A stretch of DNA of 61,440 nt from Scytalidium lignicola (taxonomy: Eukaryota > Ascomycota > Leotiomycetes), in contig NCSJ02000258.1 in assembly GCA_002812745.2 (NCBI GenBank), positions 1 through 61,440 on the forward strand. Direction: 5' to 3'. Numbering within the stretch: position 1 is the first letter of the stretch; every line of letters starts with the position of its first letter. The position numbers and the translations under genes were made by a program. Shown piece by piece: positions 45,916 to 56,393 of the stretch. The notes beneath the pieces are model-generated. The model searched no databases and was not told the DNA's origin. It worked only from the letters and a program-made list of their open reading frames with translations.

Positions 45916-48900
45916 TCACTCGGCCGTAGTCCCACATCTTGTACAGACTAGTCTCTGCCCTTTCCCACCGATCACCGCCTTCTTTGCTCGGAAATCCGTC
46001 CCACCGCACTTCTTACAAGCCAGTGCTTCCCCTTCACTCTCATCCATCGTGCTCTCCCTATCCGTCCCCTCCTCCGAGCTGAGCTTGCTCACGAAACTAC
46101 CCCAGCGGTCGACTGGCGGACGAAGTCCATCGCCTGCGCTCTCAGTTCTGTTAGAGCCCTGATATGCTCCCTTCCAGGAATTCATGTTCCAGAACTGATA
46201 TGAACGGCCGCTGGTGTCAATTGAGAGTCCACTATCGTCGTTAGCAGTGTAGAGGCTGAAGCTCGGGGTCGGAGGTACCGTAGCGGCCGTTGGAGGCCGG
46301 CGGATACTAGCGGGTGGACTGGTAGTATTGATGCTGGAAGTCCCAGCACTATGTGGAGACTGTCGGATTGAACTCATGGATTTGGTCTGTGATTTGGCTG
46401 TAGATGGTGGATGTGTATTATTGCCAGCCGTGATGGTCGTGATAACCTTCCCCGGTGATATGCTTCGATCGCTCCGGGGTCCGTGGATGCCGCTGCGAAT
46501 ACTGCCGTTGTCAGGATTGATGTTGTTGACTGTGTTCCGCCACGATAGGATATGATCAGAAGCGTTATGGGATGGTGCGAGCGAGCTAAGAGAGATGGAA
46601 TTCCGACGAGAGCCGCCGCTATGCTTTGTCATGATGCTGCCACTTCGTCCTAATATCTTCTTCTTGGAGAACGTAGAACTAGTCTCCCAATCATGACGAC
46701 GTTTCTGATAGGCACAATCCTGTCTGAATACCTTGATGGAGCCATTATAGTCTGCGGTAATAAGGATGTTACCGTCTGGGTGCTGGCATCGAGCAACATA
46801 AGCAGGTGACTCTTCCGGTTTCTTGATGATGGGCTCGCTGATCGGATCCGAGTTGCGTTTATGGTCGGTGGGTGTTACTGGTGGTATTGATGATACATTC
46901 GACTCTTCTCTGCTCAATAGAGTCACGGGTGGTGGATTGCATAAGTCATAAATCGGATCTCCAGAGGCACTAAGCAGCTGTCGCGACNTTTGCTGGTGCA
47001 AATATCGCGGTGGTAACCATATCTGAATGCGCCTCAAACATCTCCAGCGGCTTTTTATCCTTATTTTCCATGTCGTCTGAAGCTATCGACCAGATGTAGG
47101 CTTTGCGGTCTTCACTGCCACAAATGACATACTGTCCGTCATCGCTGAAGCTGGCGTTGATCTGGCTACACGTATTCTCGTGGCCCCTGAATTTCATCTC
47201 TAGGCTTTTATCTCGTAAATTATATATCCGAACTCGCGAATCATTACTGCTGATTAGGATTTTGGTTTCGCCGTTAGGATCATCTCGTGGGAAGTTCATG
47301 GTCCTGATACCGGTGATTTTGCTACCCTTTGCGTTCTTCCCCCTCGATGACCTGACGTGAATCTGAGTGTTGTATTTTAAGCCTTCAGTCTCGTAGAACA
47401 AGCAGAGGCCACTTAGGACTCCAGCTAGAGCCATCTTCCCGTCTGGAGTAAAGGCGACGGCTGTTATGAGATCGGGAAGTTGAGTCCAAAAGGCCACGAC
47501 CTTGTCAGGAATACTCCATAATCTCAGAACTGAGTCAAGCGATCCGGCTAGGAAAAACCTATCGTCGCGAGGATGAAAGGCAATTGAGGTAACAAAATCC
47601 TTGTGTTTGAAGGTACACAGACATTCCTGCCTGCTGATGTGCCATAACCGTACGGTCTTGTCCATAGACGAGGACAGCAGGAAATTATTCTTGCTCCAGC
47701 TCAAATCCAAGACGTCTCCGGTATGTCCCTCAAATTCCCGGACAGGTTTACTTTGAAAGACAGGCGCACTAAGTCTCTCACCACCTGAACTAGACGATTC
47801 TTCCTCTTGTTCATGGGCCCTTCTTTCTTCCGGTGTTGAGATAACTGCCCATACTCTCACAACGTGATCGCGCCCTGCAGCTGCCAAGTACTTCCCATCT
47901 TTGCTGAACTCTGTTGCCCAGATAGCGCCGCTATGCTTGACATCTCTAACCGATTTAGACGCAACTGACTGCGCATCTGAGGTTGTTGATATCGAGTCCT
48001 TCTCCACATTTGAATGGTGTTTGGTAGGGGTGAGCTCCTGAGCAAGAAACATGCGGTTGAACTCTCTAGCCTTCTTGTAGCTGGCGCGAACCTTGATGTA
48101 CCTTGGGGGTTCCTTGTGCCGTGGTATATAACCATTTGCCTCTATCGACGAAGAGAAGACATGCGCGTTCATTCCTTCCGGACGGTGATCACCTAACTCG
48201 GATTCATCATCGTCTTGGTCAAATGTTTGGTCCTTCTTTTTCCCAACATTAATAGTAAATCGACTTAGGAACGAGACTCCCTTCCTATGGTGCCAGCGTT
48301 AGCTTCAGGCTGCTTACAATATGAGGGAGGGTGATTCAATGCTGTAGTAATCAAGCCACAGCTACTTTCGGTTCGATAGGCATTGTTTAGAAAATCAAAA
48401 AAGAAAATGCTGCTTACTTCTTTTCCTTGGCTAGATTACTATCGCTCCTGGAAAATTCGGTAGGTACAAATCGTCCAGGGCTATTACCGGCTTCAGGACT
48501 TCCTGGGCTTCCAAGACTTCCAACTTCAGCGATCGGGCTCTCAGGCAAGCCTACGTTTCGAAGTTTCTGGGGAATCGTGTTCTCCGTGTTGGTGCGTTTT
48601 AAGATATGCTATTTGACATATGCTACAGTTAGCGAATTCAGCTCCCTCTTTATAGACGTGGATCGTTTTGATAGGACTTCAGGTGGTAGTCGACCAATAT
48701 ATGGTATCGCATGACCAGAAAGTAAGAGTAAGAGGCGCGGGAAGGCTTACATGAGAGAGAGGATCGATTGAGGTTGACACTGATACCTTCTCCGGTGGCG
48801 AGGAGGGAAGTTTCGCAGTATTACCATCTTTGCTAGAACCATTGCGTATCAATCTCGGCGGCTGCTTTCTTGTACTAGGATGTGTGTTGCCTGTAAGATG

Positions 48901-49194
48901 CGGTAGTCTAGTCAGTAGCAGCGCAAGAAACAGAATGAAGAACGCCAACATGACCTGTCCGCAGCGACATCGTTGCGCATGAGAAGGCATCGAGACAAGT
49001 TCTAGCCCTTCCCAACATAGACAAGGAAAATTATATTGTAGCACGTTCTACAGACCTTCTGAAGAAGTTGTGGACCGAGGCCTTGGTGCAGCATCACCCG
49101 TGGTGCATAGTGAATCCTTTCCCGGTGCGCCCGCCCCGCCTGCTTCTAGGCTCTGCTCCTCTGTGACCTGAATCTTGGGGACTGTCTCAGACAT
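45916..49194 (-). CDS. WDR44-like WD40 protein with C-terminal zinc ribbon
   Basis: WD40 protein related to animal WDR44 (Rab11-binding) and yeast Dgr2; likely a trafficking or signalling scaffold. Exons are 49194-49056, 48890-48751, 48608-48418 and 48284-45916. The N-terminal ~190 residues are Ser/Pro-rich and disordered (SETVPKIQVTEEQS, SIDPLSHHILKRTNTENT). After PRYIKVRASYKKAREFNRMF comes a propeller of about six to seven blades (KHSGAIWATEFSKDGKYLA, GHTGDVLDLSWSKNNFLLSS, HKDFVTSIAFHPRDDRFFLA, AVAFTPDGKMALAG, CGSEDRKAYIWS). The next blade runs through the N at 46988, then ILITADYNGSIKVFRQD follows. A Ser/Thr-rich region ends with two CXXC pairs (ACKKCGG and VCTRCG), a probable zinc ribbon. 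With the N counted, the frame breaks after IFAPA. Without it the frame reads on as AKSRQLLSASGD and the exon total gives 945 aa. Confidence 0.88.
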
Positions 49195-49810
49195 TGCCTA
49201 GAGCATTCCATGCATCCATCTAGTCGGTGTGTCGAGGTTTTCGTGTCGCGCTGTGAAAGGGGGATCGGGCGCGTGGTCGTGGGCTGTTGTTGATTTGCGC
49301 TACCTACATCCGAGGAGGCCGAAGATGTGCGTAAAATAACCTTTGATGACCACAAGATAGCTAAGGGTGAGATAAGCGTAGATGCTTACCGGCTGCCTGG
49401 AGTATGCCAAATCCCTGCGGTTGGTCCAAGTGCGTTCGGCAAGTGTGGATGCGCCCAGGTTCAGCTTAGATTTTCGAGGCATAAGAGGAGATTTTGACAG
49501 AAGCTGGGGACTTTGTGTCGGGATAATTATTTTAAGCCTTGAGCCAAGCAGTGACGTACAATAGAAGGCGGTGTAATTGGGCAGTATGCTCAATCAGCCT
49601 TGTTGATCAAAAACGGTTCCCCCACTACACATGTGATACATCAGATAACAATGTCACGGGGTATGAATATCCTCCCAATGCTCACAATTCCGAATCTTCC
49701 CCACAAACAAATCCCAAGGCTCCAATGCTGTCAACCATATATCAAGTAGCGGTGTCCTTCAAACTAAGACTATAACCACGCCAAGTAAAGATCAAAGAGT
49801 GCGATTAATC
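49195..49810. promoter_or_regulatory. Divergent promoter region between WDR44-like and deaminase genes
   Basis: About 615 bp separating two divergent start codons. No gene is supported, and no specific motif stands out. Confidence 0.45.
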
Positions 49811-50356
49811 ATGAGTGGTACCATTTCCGGTGCCACAGATGCTGGTGGAAAGGCGGCAGCAGTCGAAGGGGGATTGGATATCCATCTCAACTACATGCGA
49901 CAAGCCCTGAGCCTGGCCCAGAAGTCACCGCCCAAGCCGACCAATTATCGTGTTGGAGCCATCCTGGTAGATGCAGACTCAGATATAGTTATCACGACCG
50001 GATATACACTGGAATGCGAAGGGAATACACATGCCGAGCAATGCTGCTTCATAAAGCTTGCACGGGCGTACAACGTCTCCGAGGAAGAACTGGGCACCGT
50101 CTTGCCGGCAAATACGGTGCTTTATACGACCGTTGAGCCGTGCGGAAAACGACTGAGCGGCAACCTGCCATGTGTCGAGAGGATCCTTAGGCTAGGAAAC
50201 GCAATTAAAACAGTTTATGTGGGCGTGAAGGAGCCAGAGAAGTTCGTTGGGGAAAATACTGGGAGAACCAAACTGGTTGGGGCTGGTATCAACGTTGTCC
50301 TTGTACCGGGAATGGAGGATGAGATCTTGCAGGTTGCTACGGCCGGTCACATATGA
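49811..50356 (+). CDS. Small CMP/dCMP-type deaminase, probably riboflavin-pathway (DRAP deaminase-like)
   Basis: Intronless, 181 aa, zinc-dependent cytidine/deoxycytidylate deaminase superfamily. After LDIHLNYMRQALSLAQKSPP comes NYRVGAILVDADSDIVITTG, then the catalytic HAE motif in NTHAEQCCFIKLA (His zinc ligand, Glu proton shuttle). The two Cys ligands are in TTVEPCGKRLSGNLPC, and the fold continues VYVGVKEPEKFVGENTGR with GAGINVVLVPGM. The spacing between the two Cys and the VKEP segment resemble the deaminase of riboflavin biosynthesis (Rib2/RibD type) more than cytosine or tRNA deaminases. The start at 49811 follows an earlier in-frame ATT/ATG context and fits the family. The exact substrate is inferred. 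Confidence 0.85.
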   Translation: MSGTISGATDAGGKAAAVEGGLDIHLNYMRQALSLAQKSPPKPTNYRVGAILVDADSDIVITTGYTLECEGNTHAEQCCFIKLARAYNVSEEELGTVLPANTVLYTTVEPCGKRLSGNLPCVERILRLGNAIKTVYVGVKEPEKFVGENTGRTKLVGAGINVVLVPGMEDEILQVATAGHI

Positions 50357-51515
50357 TTCGATGATGGATTGAATAAGCTTATTGACAGGAAGGAGCGTGA
50401 CACACTGAATGGCAATGGATATTTTCGGACTCAAGTACCGTAGGTATGTAAGTACCACACTAAGACCTATCGGGATATATTTACCTGCATTTTGTTGCCG
50501 AAGAGATCCGGGGAACTTTGTTGGAAGACCCTGCATTTTGCATCGGTTTCTATAAATGTAGCATCTTTCGGCATTGACTAAAATCCCGCTATGCCACTTC
50601 TCCAGGACTTTGAGACGTTTTGTGTTCCCTAGACCACGTGATTGAGCGATGTGCTATTTCAATACGCTAACACGCTGGGCATTCGCGTTCATGAAGCAGA
50701 AAAGATGGTGGCAATTTGCAAACGCGGGACCGTAAGAAGTGTGTTTCTGCTGCTGGGATGATGCCAGCTTCGGCCGTACAGCAGAAGAGCACCGGCTTCG
50801 CTCGGATGCACATAATCGCCGTTCTTCCGGGGTTATAACTGGCTGGTCCGGACCTCAAAAGGTTCTCGTTGTCGGACTGCCGGGTTTGAGGAGTTATTTA
50901 TGGCAGTAAAGTTTAGAGAGGGGCAACAGGAAGGAGATGGCAGCTATAGTGGGGGGTACAATCTCAAATAGTTCTCTTGGCACCTTTCTCCTCGTCAAGA
51001 TAAACAGTCACAACCCGTTAAAATATGTGTAAGGTGAGAAGAATTAGGTCACATGAATCATATTTCCAACTAACTACTGCTGAACTACGCCTCCATCGTT
51101 CCTCCTACATATCTTGCCGGCGTTCAGGATATCTACAGTTTTGCTTGGATGGTTTAGAATCTAATTCTCATATTTCCATATCTACTTCCAAGGCGGTTCA
51201 GGAAAAGCAGGATGATAGAATGTTCCCTTTCTATTGAGGTACATTACAGCTCGCATGTTGCTGTATAAGTGGGTTGGTCATCCACTTCAACTGTCAACTC
51301 TGACCATATTTGCCTTTATGTTATGTTAGCAATGGCTCCTTTGAAACACCCGAGACTTAAATGGAAGTTGTATAAACTAGTATCAGAACTATAGCCTTGT
51401 CACAGGCGACTTCATCAAGGACCAGCTTGTGGCTATGTCGACCGTCGTGATAAATAGATCATCATTTTAAGGGAGTGAAATTGGGATAAGTAAATAGAGG
51501 CATACATACCATAAC
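50357..51515. other. Intergenic downstream of the deaminase gene
   Basis: About 1.2 kb with no supportable gene. Short frames look random. No repeats of note. Confidence 0.35.
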
Positions 51516-52680
51516 TCAGCTTTGTGCTAGAATATAATTCTTCATAATTAAAGTGCACTTAGGACCTAGTGTTTTCCAAAGCAATCTGATAATCCAGTCA
51601 GCAGTATTCAGATGGAAATGCAAGTAGAATGCAAGACGGAAAGCATATTCAGTCAAGACAGTCTCGTCTTTGCCCTGGGGCTTGGACATATGCTTGTCAA
51701 TTTGTAGGTCAATGTCATCAAGATGCTTGGAATTTCGCAAAACGAAAAGAAAAAGGAAGATCCTTACAACAAACGGAGCCAAAAGACCGAGTTCTCCGGA
51801 GATGAGAACGATATAGGTTCTACCCTAATACATTATCTAAAACTCTGTCAGTGACATGCTATTATCAAAATGATTTATGTATAGAATATATTCGATCGAT
51901 AGTATCAGTTGGCATGAATGGAAAATTTTTGATGGTGTCAGCATCGGTGAACCCGAATCAGACTCGTCATCTAGATGCTCATCATAAAATCGATAAGACT
52001 AAAGNAAAAAAAGACAAGTCTTACCTCTTAAGAGTCGGTACCAATTCGATGCCCTCGAATTTTTTTATTGCTCTTGATTTTCTTCAAGTGCTGAACTATT
52101 GAAGTGAAAAAATCAGCATTCAATTCATCACGGTCACTATATATTGCACAGTTGATAAGTGAATCAGTGGGCGAGGTTTTCTAGGCCTGCCGCAAAGGGG
52201 CATATCCTTCATCAAGTGTCGGAGCCCAGTGCCATTTCATCATTTAAATCAAGACACACAACGACGCCAGAGTATATGAATGTCATACCTTTGAGGAAGT
52301 GGATGCATGGTGATGACTATAGTTTCCTTATACATTGTTAGTATGATCTCAAAACTAGCGTAGAAAATTTAAGTGTCAAATTGTTGGGGTGGAGCTCAGA
52401 AATAGCCATTTGTTTTCGTCAAAGACTTGTGGTCTCAGTCGGTAATTTCCAGCGTGCAAAGCACGAAGTGTTCATCAGAGCGAAGATGGAATGTAGGAGG
52501 ATTAAGGAAGAGGGAGGCTTACAGAAGCTCCAATATTGTAGGAGGGATTAGAGTTCTAGNAAAAAAAAGCCATGGACCATCGAATTGAGCATGAAAAAGT
52601 CTGATCTGCTTCCTGTTAGCTCATTGTCCAGCAGGCGTGTTCTGTGTGAAGAGAACATCAACAGGTGCGTTATGTTTTAT
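51516..52680 (-). pseudogene. Possible broken or mis-sequenced multi-exon gene
   Basis: Minus-strand fragments look protein-like but do not join into one frame. From left to right in gene order: a stretch around 52640-52520 that reads on as SRTLIPPTILELL before a GTAAGC donor; a stretch around 52115-52020 that reads FEGIELVPTLKR before a GTAAGA donor only if a run of seven A is one base shorter; and a 51820-51516 stretch with YIVLISGELGLLAPFVVRIF, a hydrophobic segment, then KDETVLTEYAFRLAFYLHFH. Ns adjoin homopolymers at 52005 and 52560. I do not recognise a family. It could be a real gene with consensus errors, a decayed pseudogene, or chance. Boundaries are approximate. Confidence 0.25.
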
Positions 52681-53299
52681 ATACATATCAGACTGACGTG
52701 TACAGATGAGTTTCATTCCCCTTGAGGTCAAAGACTCTAGTTTGCGGTTTGTAGTGTGTCATCACATTGGGGGATGCGGAGAAGAGGCCAAAAGAAAACG
52801 GAGAGACTATCTTACCTTTGGGATGAGGTGTATTGGAAGGTTGAGTGAAGCTGCATGCAGCTGCACTGATGGTGGTGGTGGTTCACATCTTTGCTTGTTA
52901 GTGGAAAAAAGTAGAAAGAAGCTTGGATGCTCGAGAATTTCAAGTGGTTGTGGGTAGAGATTGGCGCTAACGGGATGTAGCAGTAGGCTGGGTTGCTAGC
53001 TTTGCACGTGATGAATCTCCATTTTGAGTCTACTGTAATATCAGTTAAACCTCAGGCATCAAGGCAGAACAATCGAAGCCGTATGCTATCTTCACGTCAT
53101 CCCGTTGGTGCCCCGGCTTCCATTTCTCCATTTGTCCATTTGCTCCAAGTTGCTCCAAATGCTCTTCCTCACCCGCAAGTAGGAAAAAAAGGGGCATTAT
53201 CTCCTCCGACATCTCCCGCCGAAAATGTGCGCCGGAAAATCATCGCTCCATCTGCATTGTGGGACGCTTGTTGATGGTCAATTTCTCCGTTGCAGCAGC

Positions 53300-53349
53300 G
53301 CGGGGCAATGCCGAAGGGGAACTTCACTCAGCCGATGTGGATGGCGGGG
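53300..53349 (+). promoter_or_regulatory. Pair of CreA/Mig1-consensus motifs upstream of fbp1
   Basis: GCGGGG occurs at 53300-53305 and again at 53344-53349, matching the SYGGRG consensus of CreA. They lie about 670-720 bp upstream of the fbp1 ATG and roughly 300 bp before the pyrimidine-rich leader. Glucose repression of fructose-1,6-bisphosphatase is well known in fungi. Paired sites fit that, but binding is not shown. Confidence 0.4.
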
Positions 53350-53694
53350 TCGAGAACCAGCAGCAGATGGATGATGGATGAATGGGCAATGCAATCATGA
53401 CCAAGTGGATGCATCTCGGTCCAGAAAGTCGTCGTTGATTACCAAAACCATTATCGAGCTTGACCAAGCCCTGAATTAATAATATAATCAATACTTCTGC
53501 TAGATGAAGAGCTGCCGTGTGATGAGTTGAGGTAGGATGTATGATGTAATGGAACGGAAAGGAGTCCCAGCAGTGTCATTTTAAATACTCTCTCCTCTTC
53601 TGCTCTCTGCTCTACTCTGCTCTTGGTTATCTTCTTTCTCTCACAAACCTCCTCTGGACGAAACGTACATTTCCTCTGCTCCGCCAGCAAAGAG

Positions 53695-53714
53695 CTCTCT
53701 CTCTCTCTCTCTCT
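53695..53714. repeat. (CT)n microsatellite in the fbp1 leader
   Basis: A CT dinucleotide run within a longer pyrimidine-rich tract just upstream of fbp1. Such tracts are common in highly expressed ascomycete genes, close to transcription starts. Confidence 0.9.
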
Positions 53715-54019
53715 TCCGTATCAATTCCCGCTGGGCAAGCAGACGTGCAAGCTGCCGCGGTCAGCCCGCTCCTCCGCATCAACCCGAGGTCCACTTCGAC
53801 CGAATCACTGCGCTCCATCCAAGCAGTGCATCTCCAGCAAAGCACATTCCTCCCTTGAAATACCTACCTTTCTCCACCTCCTCTTGATTCTTCTATCTTT
53901 CTCTTTCTTCTTTTTCTCCGGTCTGGTCTTCTCGTCCTCTTCGTCTTCATCTTGCATTCCTCATCTCCTCCAACTTTTGTCCAACAACAACAAGAGCAGC
54001 TTATCGTCACATTTTCAAC

Positions 54020-55325
54020 ATGGCTACTAACGGGGCTAGTGTGCAGCCTGAGCAGGTCAACACTGACATTGTCACGCTCACACGCTTCCTCACTGAGGAA
54101 CAATCCAAGCACAAAGAAGCAACCGGAGATTTCACGTAAGGACTAATTTTCTCTCTCGTTCTTCAAAATATGTTGAAATGGTTATGTTTGGATGTATTCA
54201 AACACACATATACTCACACACACACACTTATAATTTGGTATGCAATGCAATTACTAACAAACTGACCCCCGCAGACTCCTCTGCCATGCCCTCCAATTCT
54301 CCTTCAAGTCCATTGCATACTACATCCGTCGTGCAACTCTCATCAACCTAACAGGCCTAGCTGGCTCCAGCAACATCACCGGCGACGACCAGAAGAAGCT
54401 CGATGTTATCGGCAACGACGTCTTCGTAGCTGCTATGCGGTCGTCAGGCAAGTGCGCCGTGCTGGTCTCCGAAGAGGAAGAGGAAGCCATCTTCTTCACG
54501 GGACATAAGAACGCTCGGTACGCCGTGGCTTGCGACCCCATCGATGGTTCGTCCAACTTGGACGCAGGTGTCAGCGTAGGGACCATCTTTGGAATCCACA
54601 AGCTGGCCGAGGGTAGCACTGGGACAAAGGAGGATATGTTGAAGCCCGGTACAGAGCTGATTGCTGCCGGATTCACCATGTACGGTGCATCAGCGCAGCT
54701 AGTCCTTACGATGAAGGGAGGTAGTGTAAATGGCTTCACGCTGGACAGTGCACTCGGAGAGTTTATCCTTACCCATCCCAACATGCGTATCCCAAAGAAG
54801 CGGGCCATCTACAGTGTCAACGAGGGTAACTCTCTCTACTGGGAGGAGCCAGTGAAGAACTATTTCAACAGTCTCAAATACCCAACCGAGGCCGGCGGCA
54901 AGCCATACAGCTCCCGATATATTGGCAGCATGGTGGCTGACGCCTACCGGACACTGCTATACGGCGGTATTTTTGCTTATCCAGCTGATAAGAAGAGTCC
55001 CAAGGGCAAGCTGCGGATTCTGTATGAGTGTGCACCCATGGCCCTAGTTTTTGAGAATGGTGAGATTCTTTTATTCCACCCTAAATTTCCCCCCCTCCCT
55101 TTGAAGTAGTATATACATTATTATTTGGAAGATAAGAGAGGAAGTTTCGCTAACATCTCAACCCTTTTAGCTGGCGGCCAAGCTCTCAACAGCAAGATGA
55201 AGCGAATGCTAGAAGTCGTCCCCGAGGGTATCCACGACCGATCTGGCATCTTCATGGGCAGCTACGACGAGATTGAGAAGGTCAAAACATTCCACAGCGC
55301 GGATGGAACGAATGGAAAGGCCTGA
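54020..55325 (+). CDS. fbp1: Fructose-1,6-bisphosphatase
   Basis: Gluconeogenic phosphatase that hydrolyses fructose 1,6-bisphosphate in the cytosol. Exons are 54020-54135, 54275-55059 and 55171-55325 (351 aa, normal length, phases consistent). Features in order: VTLTRFLTEEQSKHKEATGD, FSFKSIAYYIRRA, VIGNDVFVAAMRSSGKCAVL, the acidic loop VSEEEEEAIFF, the metal-binding DPIDGSSNLDAGVSVGTIFGI split around its Asp residues, YIGSMVADAYRTLLYGG, and the FBPase signature KLRILYECAPMAL followed by VFENAGGQA across intron 2. All key catalytic residues appear intact. The ATG has an AACATGGC context preceded by a long pyrimidine-rich leader. Two CreA-type motifs upstream suggest glucose repression. Confidence 0.97.
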
Positions 55326-56393
55326 AATGCAGTGAAGTTGGACAAGAGAGAAGAACCTAGATATCAATAATAAAAAAACAGGAAAAGCGCACAAAGAAAA
55401 TACTATTAAGCTAGGAATGACTTTTATTTTATAATCGTTTTTTCTCCCTTATGAGCTTACGAGCTTATGAGGTTCCGTTATTGGTGTTTTGGCTGGAAAG
55501 CTGGAATTTAAAGCTTTGGCCGGGATGAAATTTAAAATGTATATGAGCATTTTTCAATTTGTGAGGAGGGAGTGTGAGTTAACGAATTTGGACTAAAGGA
55601 GAAGAACCTAGAACCAGAATCAGAACTAGGGTAACTACTTTTATGAAAAAAACAAATCAAAAATTATATAAAGCTTCGTGAAAGAATTAATAGGTCGCAA
55701 AATCGTGTGTAGGGGCATACGGATGGTATTGATTATTCTCTTGATATTTAGTGGTCGTGGCGAAGTATGTGGTTCCATCCGTGATCCATCTTTTAACCTC
55801 TCATTAAACACACAACTTTCACTCGTTCACAGCTTTAAACATTTGCTTTTAGTCTCTATTTCTTTCCCCAGCAGCAATTATAGCCATAGACCTAACCCCA
55901 AGTGCTGCTTAATCTCATTTTTTTAAATTTTACCCAAATTATTAGAACACCAAATCCCATCACATCCTATACCCAGACCCTCACATATTCCAGTTCCATC
56001 CCAAGCCAGACAGACCATGTTAATTCCAACCTCAGCACCTTATCCATCCAAGGTGTATATATTTGCTTCTGCGCATGCGTGCATCCATACCTTTTTATCC
56101 AGTTCCACGTGTTAAAGTGGTGGGTATAATTATATACAAAAGAAAAAAAGAAATAAAAAGAGAATCCTGGTAGTCTCAGCGGTTCTAGTTTTAATCTACC
56201 AATACTCCTGTTGCTTTCCTGCGTCCTATAAGCCGAAAGAATTCTTTTGCACGCTCTAATGCAATTCCCTCCCCTGGAACAGATACACCTTTTTTCCCCT
56301 TCTGACAGTAAAACTCCATATGCTTAGCTATGCATATCCTATTCCCTGTTTCTGATTCCCAGTTAACCCAAATACTCTTCAAAATCCCGTCCA
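55326..56393. other. Intergenic between convergent fbp1 and carboxypeptidase genes
   Basis: About 1.07 kb of AT-rich sequence joining two 3' ends. No gene or repeat recognised. Confidence 0.4.

Larger units (their letters stand above)
52681..54019. promoter_or_regulatory. Promoter and leader of fbp1
   Basis: About 1.3 kb with no gene. The last ~400 bases (about 53600-54010) are pyrimidine-rich, with a (CT)n run at about 53695-53714, and are probably the long fbp1 leader. Two GCGGGG motifs at 53300 and 53344 are described separately. Confidence 0.45.
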
